Notes under the pieces: generated by a model
Databases searched by the model: none
What the model was told of the DNA's origin: nothing
The model's input: only the letters and a program-made list of their open reading frames with translations
Assembly (NCBI GenBank): GCA_018969885.1
Contig: JAGWXN010000180.1
Coordinates: 1-7,038, forward strand
DNA length: 7,038 nucleotides
Origin: Betaproteobacteria bacterium
Lineage (GTDB): Bacteria > Pseudomonadota > Gammaproteobacteria > Burkholderiales > Burkholderiaceae
Direction of reading: 5' to 3'
Part shown: in pieces, positions 1 through 6,473 of the stretch
Numbering within the stretch: position 1 is the first letter of the stretch
How the letters are laid out: each line of letters starts with the position of its first letter
Translations under genes and position numbers: made by a program

Positions 1-2043
1 CTGCAGGGGCGACACCTGAATGCTGCGTACGAAGGCGTTGAACGGGCCGCCCGAAATATTCGGCGTGTCCTTTGTAACCGATATATCGCTGAGCACGCGG
101 AAGCTCGCGTAGAGGGTGACGCGAACGCGCCCAGCTACCGGTTGGTTCGTATCGGCGTCACGGATGCTCACCGAGCGTACCGGCCCAAGGTAGCTGTAGA
201 GGATGGGGCTGTCATCAGCGTCGAGTCGCGCGATGGCGCAGGACGACAGCCCGGAATATTGCGCGCCCCAGTAAACGCAGATGCGGGTTGAGCGCTTGAC
301 GATCACTTCCACGCCGTCGCTGCCGCCGGTGTCGCCTGTTCCACTGCCTCCGGTGCCGCTGCCCCCGGTGCCGCTGCTGCTGCCGCCAGCGGTGCCTGTG
401 CCAGTCCCGCTGCCTGAACCTCCGCTACCCGATGATCCGCCGGGCGCAGTGGCTGCGGTACCCGCCAGCCGTTCGGCGCTGGGGGTAAGGCGCAGGGCGG
501 GCACAGTCAGCCCTGCCACCGTGAGCGCTTTGGCGCGGCTGTCGTTGGCGGTGAGGTTGGCGGTGAGCGCCGATTGCAGGGCGGCCGCATCGGGCGTGGG
601 CTGCAGGGCATGAAGCGCGGCCACCGCGCCAGACACCATCGCCGTAGCGGGTGAGGTTCCCATGGTGGGGGCCCAGCAGTCGGTCGATGACGCGCTGCTG
701 CACGGCACCGGGGTTCGGTAGGTGCCCACCGCGTCGCCGCCGATGGCCACCAGTTTCACCTGGCTGCTGAAGTTGCTGTAGGAAGCGAGACCGGAGTAGT
801 CGAGCCGGGCGGCCGCCACCGGCAGCGCATTACTGACACAAGCGGGAAACGAGATGGCCCCGATGGCGCCGCCGTTCCCCGCAGCGACCACCGGGATCAC
901 GCCTTGGGCGCGTAGCCGTTCGAAGGCCGAACGGAACAGCCCGCCGAGGTAGTCGCTATCGCAGGCGGCTGAGTAGGCGCCCGCGCCCAGGCTCATGTTG
1001 AGCGCTGCGATCGGCGGTTGGCCAGAGGCGCGACGCTGGCGCGCCTGCTCCGTCACCCATTCGATGGCAGCGAGCAGATCGCCCGAGCTTGCGCTGATTG
1101 CGCCGCGTGAATCGGCGTTGAAAACCTGGACCGGAAGGATGCTTGCTGCGCGCGCAACGCCGCCACGGTTCGCGGCTACTGCGCTGTAGTCCATCGCAGC
1201 GACTGCGGCCATGCTGGTGCCATGGCCGCAGCCTGCGTTGAGTCCGGCGCTGCGGCTGGTGAACCGATCGACGCAGCTGCGTCCGGCTGTGCTGGAAGCC
1301 GTATCGACACTGGTCCCGTTGGGACAGAATCCGGTGCCGCCGTTGGCTGCGGTAGAAAAGCATGCGCCGGGCAGCACCCTCGTGCTACCCAGCGCCGGAT
1401 GACGGTCTTCCACGCCGGTATCGAGCACTGCAATGACGCGCCCGCCGCCCGCGAGCGACTGCCCGGCGATAGAGGGCCACGCTGTCTGTCCGTCAAACGA
1501 CTGAACCACCGCCTGATGAAGCGCGGTGGCATCTGTTGCCGCTTGCGTCGTCAGCAGGCGATCGACATGAACGCCGCGCACCATGGGCATCCTGGGGAGC
1601 AGGTCGAGTTCGCATGAGTTGAGTTCGATTCGGACCGTGTTGCCCGCGGCTGGGCGCTTGGCGTTCGATAAGCGGGACTGCAGATCGGCGCTCGAACAGC
1701 CGCTGCTGACGGCGCCTGCCACCGGGCCTGCGGCGGCGGCACCGAGATCGGTGAGGAAGCGCTGCTGCAACCAGGCACGCCGGGCGTCGCTGTCGTTCAC
1801 CGCCGCCGCGGTGACCGGCGTGTTGCCATCGAGTTCGACGAACACGCCTACGCTTTCAGTTTCATCGGCCGGGCGGATCTCATCAATTTGCGCGGCGACT
1901 GCCGCATTGCTGTCTGCCGAGACCGGGCTCGTGCCCCCACCGGCGCCCGAGCCGCCGCAGGCAGCGAGGATGAGGGTCAGAGACGCTGTGAGCGTGAAGG
2001 CCGCGATCCGGCTGGTAGCGGAAAGTGGAGCTGTGGGCTTCAT
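1..2043 (-). CDS. S8 (subtilisin-family) serine protease, predicted lipoprotein, 3' end beyond the window
   Basis: The frame is open from ATG at 2043 to the left edge (681 codons, no stop), so the protein is C-terminally incomplete. Residues 1-29 are a lipoprotein signal: basic start, hydrophobic stretch, then lipobox LAAC with Cys29, followed by Gly30 (no Asp retention signal), which suggests outer-membrane or surface anchoring. Residues about 60-165 resemble an inhibitor-I9-like propeptide, ending near VRGVHVDR. The catalytic domain spans about 190-500: Asp208 in AVLDTGV, His274 in GCGHGTSMA, oxyanion Asn390 in VAAGNGG and nucleophile Ser464 in MGTSPATAMVSG. All four match the S8 family, so an active endopeptidase is expected. 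The Asp-His spacing is 66 residues with four cysteines between them. A Gly/Ser/Thr linker (about 534-577) leads to a C-terminal domain of unknown type with Cys589 and Cys602. A GAGAG ribosome-binding-like sequence (2048-2052) lies 4 bases before ATG. The gene is transcribed divergently from the hydroxylase gene. Confidence 0.93.
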   Translation of the reverse strand, partial: MKPTAPLSATSRIAAFTLTASLTLILAACGGSGAGGGTSPVSADSNAAVAAQIDEIRPADETESVGVFVELDGNTPVTAAAVNDSDARRAWLQQRFLTDLGAAAAGPVAGAVSSGCSSADLQSRLSNAKRPAAGNTVRIELNSCELDLLPRMPMVRGVHVDRLLTTQAATDATALHQAVVQSFDGQTAWPSIAGQSLAGGGRVIAVLDTGVEDRHPALGSTRVLPGACFSTAANGGTGFCPNGTSVDTASSTAGRSCVDRFTSRSAGLNAGCGHGTSMAAVAAMDYSAVAANRGGVARAASILPVQVFNADSRGAISASSGDLLAAIEWVTEQARQRRASGQPPIAALNMSLGAGAYSAACDSDYLGGLFRSAFERLRAQGVIPVVAAGNGGAIGAISFPACVSNALPVAAARLDYSGLASYSNFSSQVKLVAIGGDAVGTYRTPVPCSSASSTDCWAPTMGTSPATAMVSGAVAALHALQPTPDAAALQSALTANLTANDSRAKALTVAGLTVPALRLTPSAERLAGTAATAPGGSSGSGGSGSGTGTGTAGGSSSGTGGSGTGGSGTGDTGGSDGVEVIVKRSTRICVYWGAQYSGLSSCAIARLDADDSPILYSYLGPVRSVSIRDADTNQPVAGRVRVTLYASFRVLSDISVTKDTPNISGGPFNAFVRSIQVSPLQ
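320..385. repeat. Short tandem repeat encoding the protease Gly/Thr/Ser linker
   Basis: Two adjacent 15-bp units, 344-358 and 359-373, differ at one base (CTGCC[T/C]CCGGTGCCG on the plus strand). A third, diverged unit sits at 320-334 and a partial one at 374-385. On the coding (minus) strand they read as repeated G-T-G-G-S blocks. Because the unit is a multiple of three, gain or loss of units would change linker length without breaking the frame. The linker joins the catalytic domain to the C-terminal domain. Confidence 0.7.
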
Positions 2044-2107
2044 GGTTCTCTCATGATCGGAGGCGCCGGACGAAGACGAGACCGTACGCCGAAAAATCGT
2101 GCCGATA

Positions 2108-2113
2108 AGTATA
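2108..2113 (-). promoter_or_regulatory. Possible -10 box of the protease gene
   Basis: The minus strand reads TATACT here, a 5 of 6 match to the sigma-70 -10 consensus, in an AT-rich patch of an otherwise GC-rich region. It lies about 65 bp upstream of the protease ATG. No good -35 box is found 16-18 bp further upstream, so the promoter may be weak, activator-dependent or not real. Confidence 0.3.
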
Positions 2114-2114
2114 T

Positions 2115-2127
2115 GGGAAAAAATCCC
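2115..2127. promoter_or_regulatory. Inverted repeat GGGA-N5-TCCC, candidate operator
   Basis: The sequence GGGAAAAAATCCC has 4-bp GGGA/TCCC arms around an A-tract. It sits immediately upstream of the candidate minus-strand -10 box, in what would be the -10/-35 spacer, a place where a repressor could block transcription. A second, longer repeat with the same arms lies at 2152-2167. The binding protein is unknown; the TetR-family product encoded in this window is one candidate, but nothing in the sequence proves it. Confidence 0.35.
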
Positions 2128-2151
2128 AGCCAGAGAATAGGGCGATGTCCA

Positions 2152-2167
2152 GCGGGAAAATTCCCGC
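2152..2167. promoter_or_regulatory. Inverted repeat GCGGGAA-AA-TTCCCGC, candidate operator
   Basis: This 16-bp inverted repeat has 7-bp arms and a 2-bp centre and shares the GGGA/TCCC core with the repeat at 2115-2127; the centres are about 38 bp apart. It lies about 110 bp upstream of the preferred start of the molybdenum hydroxylase gene. It could be a dimer-binding operator for either divergent gene. If translation instead started at the in-frame ATG at 2145, the repeat would be inside the coding region. Confidence 0.4.
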
Positions 2168-2266
2168 ACCCACCCGGGCCCGCCGATGCGGGGGGTGTGG
2201 CGATCGCGGTGCTGAGCCAAACCTGCTAAGTTCGCCCCCGCGGCCCCAATTTTACTGTTCTCCAAC

Positions 2267-2270
2267 GGAG
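2267..2270 (+). promoter_or_regulatory. Ribosome binding site GGAG that supports a TTG start at 2277
   Basis: GGAG lies 6 bases before TTG at 2277, ideal Shine-Dalgarno spacing. The alternative in-frame ATG at 2145 has only a poorly spaced AGGG 2 bases before it, and it would add 44 residues that do not resemble the family's N-terminus. The conserved family sequence begins near residue 20 counted from the TTG. The site therefore decides the start in favour of TTG. Confidence 0.65.
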
Positions 2271-2276
2271 TGTCCC

Positions 2277-4571
2277 TTGTCGAATCCGACACCGCCTGCG
2301 TCTGTTACCGCAACCCCGTTGCTTACCGCTTCCCCGGTCCGATATGCGCGCCGCGAAGACCATCGGTTGATCACCGGTGCGGGGCGATTCAGCGCTGACC
2401 ACACGGTGCCCGGCATGCTGCATGCGTTCGTCATTCGGTCGCCGCACGCGCACGCCCGGATCCTGCGCTGCGACCTTGCCGCGGCGCGGGCGGCACATGG
2501 CGTGCGTCTGGTGCTTACCGCTGCCGAAATCGAGTCTGATGGCAAGAAGGAGCTTCCCAATCTGATGGCGGTCAGTTCGCCCGACGGTGAACCGCAGCGC
2601 GTGGTGCTGATGCCCGTGCTTGCGCGCGATCGCGTGCACTTCGTTGGACAGCCGATTGCTTGGGTGGTGGCCGACTCGGCTGCGCAAGCGTGCGAGGCAG
2701 CCGACCTCGCCGAGATCGACTATGAGGAGTTGCCGGTGGTGGCCGACTTCGATCAGGCGGTCTCACCGGGGGCTCCGGCGCTGCATCCTGAAGTGCCGGG
2801 TAATTTGTCGGTTCAGTTTGAGGCCGGCGATCGTGCACCGGTGGATGCAGCCTTTGCGCGCGCGGCGCACATCAGTCGGCTGAAAATCGTGAGTCAGCGG
2901 CTGATCGGTGCACCGATGGAGCCGCGCGCGGTGCTCGCGGTTCATGACCCCGACACCGACCGCACCCGGCTCTACGCGCCCACGCAGGGCGTACCGAGCA
3001 TGACGAAGCAGATGTGCGCAGCCACCGGACTCTCGCCGGAGCAACTCGATATCGTGAGCCAGGACGTCGGTGGCTCATTCGGTTTGCGTGCCAGCCCCTA
3101 TTCCGAGCATGTGCTTGCGGTGCTGTCGGCCCGGCGGCTCAATCGACCAGTGCGCTGGCTGGGCACACGCTCGGAGGTTTTTCTGAGTGACTGGCATGGT
3201 CGCGCGCTCACGCTCGATGGTCAGATCGCGCTCGACCGCGACGGAAATTTCCTGGCGTTCCGGTTCGAGGACACAGTCGATCTGGGAGCGTATGTCGTGT
3301 TTGCCGGCACGCTGGTCGGCACACGCAATCTGTCGGTCTCGATGGGAGGTGCTTACCGGGTGCCTGCGCTCCACATGAGCTCGCGTCTGGCCTACACCAA
3401 CACCGTACCGGTCTCAGCGTACAGGGGGGCGGGGCGGCCCGATATTGCCTATGCCATCGAAGCGCTCATCGATCACGCGGCTCGCGAGCACGGCTTTGAC
3501 CGGATTGCGCTCCGACGAAAGAATTTCATTTCGCCGGATGCGTTTCCCTACCGCACCGCTAACGGCACGCTCTACGACCACTGCCACTTCGACCGTCTGC
3601 TGGATCGGGCGCTCGAGCTGGCCGACTTCGACGGCTTTGCGGCGCGGCGTGCGGCAGCGGCGCAGCAGGGGAAGCTCCGAGGCATCGGACTGGCGAGTTG
3701 GCTGGAGGTTTCCGGCATGGGATCTGCGCCCCACGATTCGGTTCGCGGTGAATTCAACGCCGATGGCCAGCTGATCGTGCTGGGTGCGACTGGAGCCTCC
3801 GGGCAAGGCCATGAGACCTCGTTTGCCACCATGGTTGAAGAGGCGCTGGGATTGCCGGCTGATCGAGTGACTTATCGCGCTGGAGATCACGGCGTGTCGC
3901 TGATCGGCAATGGCACCGAAGGATCGCGCACGCTCTACGGCGTAGGCAGCGCCATCACCGTGATGTGCGAGCTCATTCGTGATCGTGTGCTTGCGCTCAG
4001 GCGCGCCCGCGCTGAGCCTGCAGAGCCGCCTGGCGACCTCTCTGCCTGGGTGCGAACGCTTGGCGCGGACGAGCGTTCGCAACTTTCGGTCGAAGCGCAG
4101 GCGAAGTCGGGCGCCACGTTTCCGAACGGCTGCCATGTGGCCGAGATCGAAATCGATCCTGCCACCGGCTGCACCGAGCTCATTCGCTATGTATCGGTCG
4201 ATGATGCGGGCCGCGTCATTTCCGAGCAGCTGGTGCACGGTCAGATGCAGGGCGGTGTGGTGCAGGGCTGGGGACAGGCATTCTGCGAAAACACGGTTTA
4301 CGATGCCCGCGGCCAGTTGAGCTCAGGCTCATTTATGGACTACGCCATGCCACGTGCTGGTAACGTTCCCGCGCTGGTGAGCGACAACCTGCCGCTTCCC
4401 ACTGCGCTCAATCGCACTGGAGCCAAAGGCGTGGGCGAGTCGGGCTGCACGGGGTCGCTGCCCTCACTTGCCAATGCAATGAGTGATGCCCTGGCTGCTC
4501 GGGGCGCTTCGGCGATCGACATGCCGTTTACACCCGCCCGGGTCTGGGCGGCGCTCCATCCCGAGACCTGA
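2277..4571 (+). CDS. Molybdopterin-binding large subunit, xanthine dehydrogenase / CoxL-like family (orphan)
   Basis: A 764-residue protein of the molybdenum hydroxylase large-subunit family, which binds Mo-molybdopterin cofactor and oxidises or hydroxylates a substrate using water. The N-terminal hammerhead domain is marked by RREDHRLITGAGRF (25-38) and PGMLHAFVIRSPHAHARI (45-62). Cofactor-domain motifs follow: DVGGSFG (263-269), AYRGAGR (381-387), GQGHET (509-514) and GVGESG (718-723), whose Glu721 matches the family's catalytic base. AYRGAGR replaces the AYRCSFR loop of true (form I) CO dehydrogenase, so CO is not the expected substrate. A local variation is VDDAGRVISE where relatives usually have an INP-type sequence. 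The preferred start is TTG at 2277; an upstream ATG at 2145 would give 808 residues. The gene is followed after 5 bases by an amidase gene. The 2Fe-2S and FAD subunits it would normally need are not in the window. The substrate cannot be named; an N-heterocycle or aldehyde is typical of the family. Confidence 0.92.
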   Translation: MSNPTPPASVTATPLLTASPVRYARREDHRLITGAGRFSADHTVPGMLHAFVIRSPHAHARILRCDLAAARAAHGVRLVLTAAEIESDGKKELPNLMAVSSPDGEPQRVVLMPVLARDRVHFVGQPIAWVVADSAAQACEAADLAEIDYEELPVVADFDQAVSPGAPALHPEVPGNLSVQFEAGDRAPVDAAFARAAHISRLKIVSQRLIGAPMEPRAVLAVHDPDTDRTRLYAPTQGVPSMTKQMCAATGLSPEQLDIVSQDVGGSFGLRASPYSEHVLAVLSARRLNRPVRWLGTRSEVFLSDWHGRALTLDGQIALDRDGNFLAFRFEDTVDLGAYVVFAGTLVGTRNLSVSMGGAYRVPALHMSSRLAYTNTVPVSAYRGAGRPDIAYAIEALIDHAAREHGFDRIALRRKNFISPDAFPYRTANGTLYDHCHFDRLLDRALELADFDGFAARRAAAAQQGKLRGIGLASWLEVSGMGSAPHDSVRGEFNADGQLIVLGATGASGQGHETSFATMVEEALGLPADRVTYRAGDHGVSLIGNGTEGSRTLYGVGSAITVMCELIRDRVLALRRARAEPAEPPGDLSAWVRTLGADERSQLSVEAQAKSGATFPNGCHVAEIEIDPATGCTELIRYVSVDDAGRVISEQLVHGQMQGGVVQGWGQAFCENTVYDARGQLSSGSFMDYAMPRAGNVPALVSDNLPLPTALNRTGAKGVGESGCTGSLPSLANAMSDALAARGASAIDMPFTPARVWAALHPET

Positions 4572-4576
4572 AACCC

Positions 4577-5869
4577 ATGCCTGTCACGCCTGTAAATGAA
4601 CTCAGTGCCTTCGACGCAGCGCGCCTGCTCCAGCGGCGCGACCTCAGCGCCGAAGCCTATGCCGAGGCCTGCCTGGCGCGTATCGACGCACGCGAACCGC
4701 TGATTGGCGCATTTGCTCATATCCATCCTCAGCAGGTACTTGAGCAGGCACGGGCTCTGGATCGTGGACCCATACGCGGCCCGCTGCATGGCCTCACCGT
4801 CGGCATCAAGGATGTTTTTGATACCCGTGACATGCCCACGCAGGGGGGCTCGGAGGCCTTTCGGGGTCACCAGCCTGCGACCGATGCGGCAGTGATCGCG
4901 TTGCTGCGCGGAGCGGGCGCTGTGATGCTCGGCAAAACCGTCACCACCGAGCTCGCCACCTTCCCCCCCAACGGCACGCGCAACCCGCGCGATCCGGCGC
5001 ATACCCCGGGAGGGTCGTCATCGGGCTCAGCTGCCGCCGTGGCCGACTTCATGGTGCCGTTTGCCACCGCGACACAGACGCTGGGGTCCACGATTCGGCC
5101 AGCCGGATACTGCGGTGTCGCGGGCTATAAACCCACCTATAACCTGCTGCCACGCCGCGGCGTGTGGCCCAACGCCGAGTCGGTCGACACAGTGGGACTG
5201 ATGGCACGTGATGTCCGCGATGTGGCGATGTTTGCGGCTGCAGCGGGCCACTATCCAGCGCTCGCCTTCGATGACGCGGCGGTTCATGCGGCGCCCGTCA
5301 TCGGATTCTGTCAAACCTGGGAGTGGTCGCGGGCGGATTCGTTCATGCACACTGCGTTCGACGCCTGCCGCAACCAATTGGCTGCTGCGGGTGCGCGGGT
5401 GCTCGCCGTTGAACTGCCTGAATCGTTTCAGGGTCTTCTCGAAGCGCACCGTATGGTCGCCTGGTACGAGATGGCACGCGGCTTTGCCGATATCGTGGCG
5501 CACGATGCGGATCGCATCCGCAAGCCGCTCCTTGACCGAACGCTCGCCGGGCTTGAGGTGTCGCCCGCCACCTACCTGGCGGCTCAGGCGCTGGGGCGCG
5601 CCTGCCGCGAGCAGTTGGCCAATGTGTTTGGCGAATGTGACGTGCTGTTTGCGCCGGCCGCCACGGGTGAGGCACCCGCCGGACTGGAGAGCACGGGCGA
5701 TACGTCAATGAACCAGATCTGGACCTTTCTGCATGGCCCTAGCGTGTCGGTGACTGGCGGGTTCGGCCCGAACGGCTTGCCGTTGGCGATGCAGGTGCTG
5801 GGCCGGATTGGCGACGATGCGCGGATGCTGCGAGCCGCGCGCTGGGTTGAGCAAGTGCTGGGGCGCTGA
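4577..5869 (+). CDS. Amidase-signature family hydrolase
   Basis: A 430-residue cytoplasmic-type protein with no signal peptide. The amidase-signature Ser-cisSer-Lys triad is complete: Lys78 in LTVGIKDVFDT, cis-Ser147 in TPGGSSSGSAAAVA and nucleophile Ser171 in TQTLGSTIRPAGYCG, 24 residues after the cis-Ser as in the characterised family members. The downstream block GVAGYKPTYN and ESVDTVGLMARDVRD is also standard, and the C-terminal half ends with the usual GLPLAMQVLGR segment. The length is slightly below the usual 450-500. It should hydrolyse a carboxamide to acid and ammonia or amine. GatA (tRNA amidotransferase) is unlikely because there are no GatB/GatC genes nearby and the sequence around Ser171 (TQTLGSTIRPA rather than DTGGSIRQPA) is of the catabolic type. 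Its ATG follows the hydroxylase stop by 5 bases, without a strong ribosome binding site, implying translational coupling. Its last 131 bp overlap the convergent TetR gene. Confidence 0.93.
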   Translation: MPVTPVNELSAFDAARLLQRRDLSAEAYAEACLARIDAREPLIGAFAHIHPQQVLEQARALDRGPIRGPLHGLTVGIKDVFDTRDMPTQGGSEAFRGHQPATDAAVIALLRGAGAVMLGKTVTTELATFPPNGTRNPRDPAHTPGGSSSGSAAAVADFMVPFATATQTLGSTIRPAGYCGVAGYKPTYNLLPRRGVWPNAESVDTVGLMARDVRDVAMFAAAAGHYPALAFDDAAVHAAPVIGFCQTWEWSRADSFMHTAFDACRNQLAAAGARVLAVELPESFQGLLEAHRMVAWYEMARGFADIVAHDADRIRKPLLDRTLAGLEVSPATYLAAQALGRACREQLANVFGECDVLFAPAATGEAPAGLESTGDTSMNQIWTFLHGPSVSVTGGFGPNGLPLAMQVLGRIGDDARMLRAARWVEQVLGR

Positions 5870-6449
5870 GCGCTCGCCCGCCCAGCAGGGTCGCGACCAG
5901 GGCGTCGAGCGTTCGATCATCCAGCGATCGCTTGCGATCCAGGTGGTGATAAACCAGGTAGCCATCGAAGGCCATCACCAGAAAATGGCCGAGATCGGTG
6001 CCTTCAAACAACCTGCGCCGCGCGGGTGGCAGACAGTCCAGAACCAGCGCTTCCATGCGCGCTTCCATCCAGTTGAGCAGCACCGGACGATAGCCTTCGC
6101 CACGCTCCATGGTGGAAATCGCCTGAATGATGTTGTTGCCGAAGCCGCCGTTTTCTTTCGGGATGTCGCGCCAGAAGCCGCCCAGCACATGCGTGAGCCG
6201 CGCGCGTCGGTCGCCGATCTTGGCGGCATCCGCGGCGAGTGTCTCGATCCGCGCACGCAGCCAAGGGTCGTAGAGCTCATAGAGAATCTCTAGCTTCGAG
6301 CGGAAATAGACATAGACATTGGCGGTGGAGGTGCCCGCGCCGTCGGCGATTTTCGGCAGGCTGGTGGCGGTGTAGCCGTGACGCGAAAACAGGGTGCGCG
6401 CTGAGCGCAGGATCGCAGCCCTCACTTCGGTTTTCTTGGTCTGTCCCAT
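5739..6449 (-). CDS. TetR-family transcriptional regulator with an extended C-terminal tail
   Basis: A 236-residue regulator. The N-terminal DNA-binding domain (about 9-56) has the TetR helix-turn-helix pattern: ILRSARTLFSRHGYTATSL, then KIADGAGTSTANVYVYFRSK, the second being the recognition-helix segment. Residues about 60-193 form the helical ligand-binding and dimerisation domain, ending near LDALVATLLGGRA. Residues 194-236 are an Ala/Ser/Pro/Arg-rich tail encoded entirely opposite the amidase gene and look like run-on reading rather than family sequence; typical members end near 190-210. The ATG at 6449 lies 24 bp after the TRAP permease stop, with no clear ribosome binding site, so expression probably depends on the upstream TRAP gene. 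TetR proteins usually repress their own or adjacent operons until a small ligand binds; here the TRAP genes or the hydroxylase-amidase operon are the obvious targets (inference). Confidence 0.92.
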   Translation of the reverse strand: MGQTKKTEVRAAILRSARTLFSRHGYTATSLPKIADGAGTSTANVYVYFRSKLEILYELYDPWLRARIETLAADAAKIGDRRARLTHVLGGFWRDIPKENGGFGNNIIQAISTMERGEGYRPVLLNWMEARMEALVLDCLPPARRRLFEGTDLGHFLVMAFDGYLVYHHLDRKRSLDDRTLDALVATLLGGRALSAPALAQPSARLAASAHRRQSGPAPASPTASRSGRTRQSPTR

Positions 6450-6473
6450 GGTCGCGTGAGGTGAAGGTTGATC

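Noticed and set aside
281..613. Plus-strand Pro-rich ORF (110 codons)
   Set aside because: It is the antisense reading of the protease's Gly-rich linker and adjacent catalytic region; its repetitive Pro content is explained by GC-rich Gly/Ser/Thr codons.
425..1778. Several minus- and plus-strand ORFs of 60-135 codons
   Set aside because: All lie inside the protease frame, which carries an unbroken lipobox and catalytic set; they have no recognisable domains.
2251..2256. TTTACT as a -10 box for the hydroxylase operon
   Set aside because: Only 4 of 6 consensus bases, no -35 partner, and it would start transcription almost at the ribosome binding site.
3414..4238. Minus-strand ORF of 274 codons opposite the hydroxylase gene
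   Set aside because: Long antisense frames are common in GC-rich DNA. The translation is Arg/His-rich without family features, while the plus frame has strong conserved motifs.
4340..5002. Minus-strand ORF of 220 codons across the hydroxylase-amidase junction
   Set aside because: Antisense to conserved parts of two well-supported genes and without domain resemblance.
5860..5890. Possible hairpin terminator after the amidase stop (GGGCG...CGCCC)
   Set aside because: Short 5-bp arms with a long loop and no T-tract; typical of random GC-rich sequence and inside the TetR coding region.
5808..6293. Plus-strand ORF of 161 codons opposite the TetR gene
   Set aside because: The minus frame has a clear TetR helix-turn-helix; this one is its shadow.
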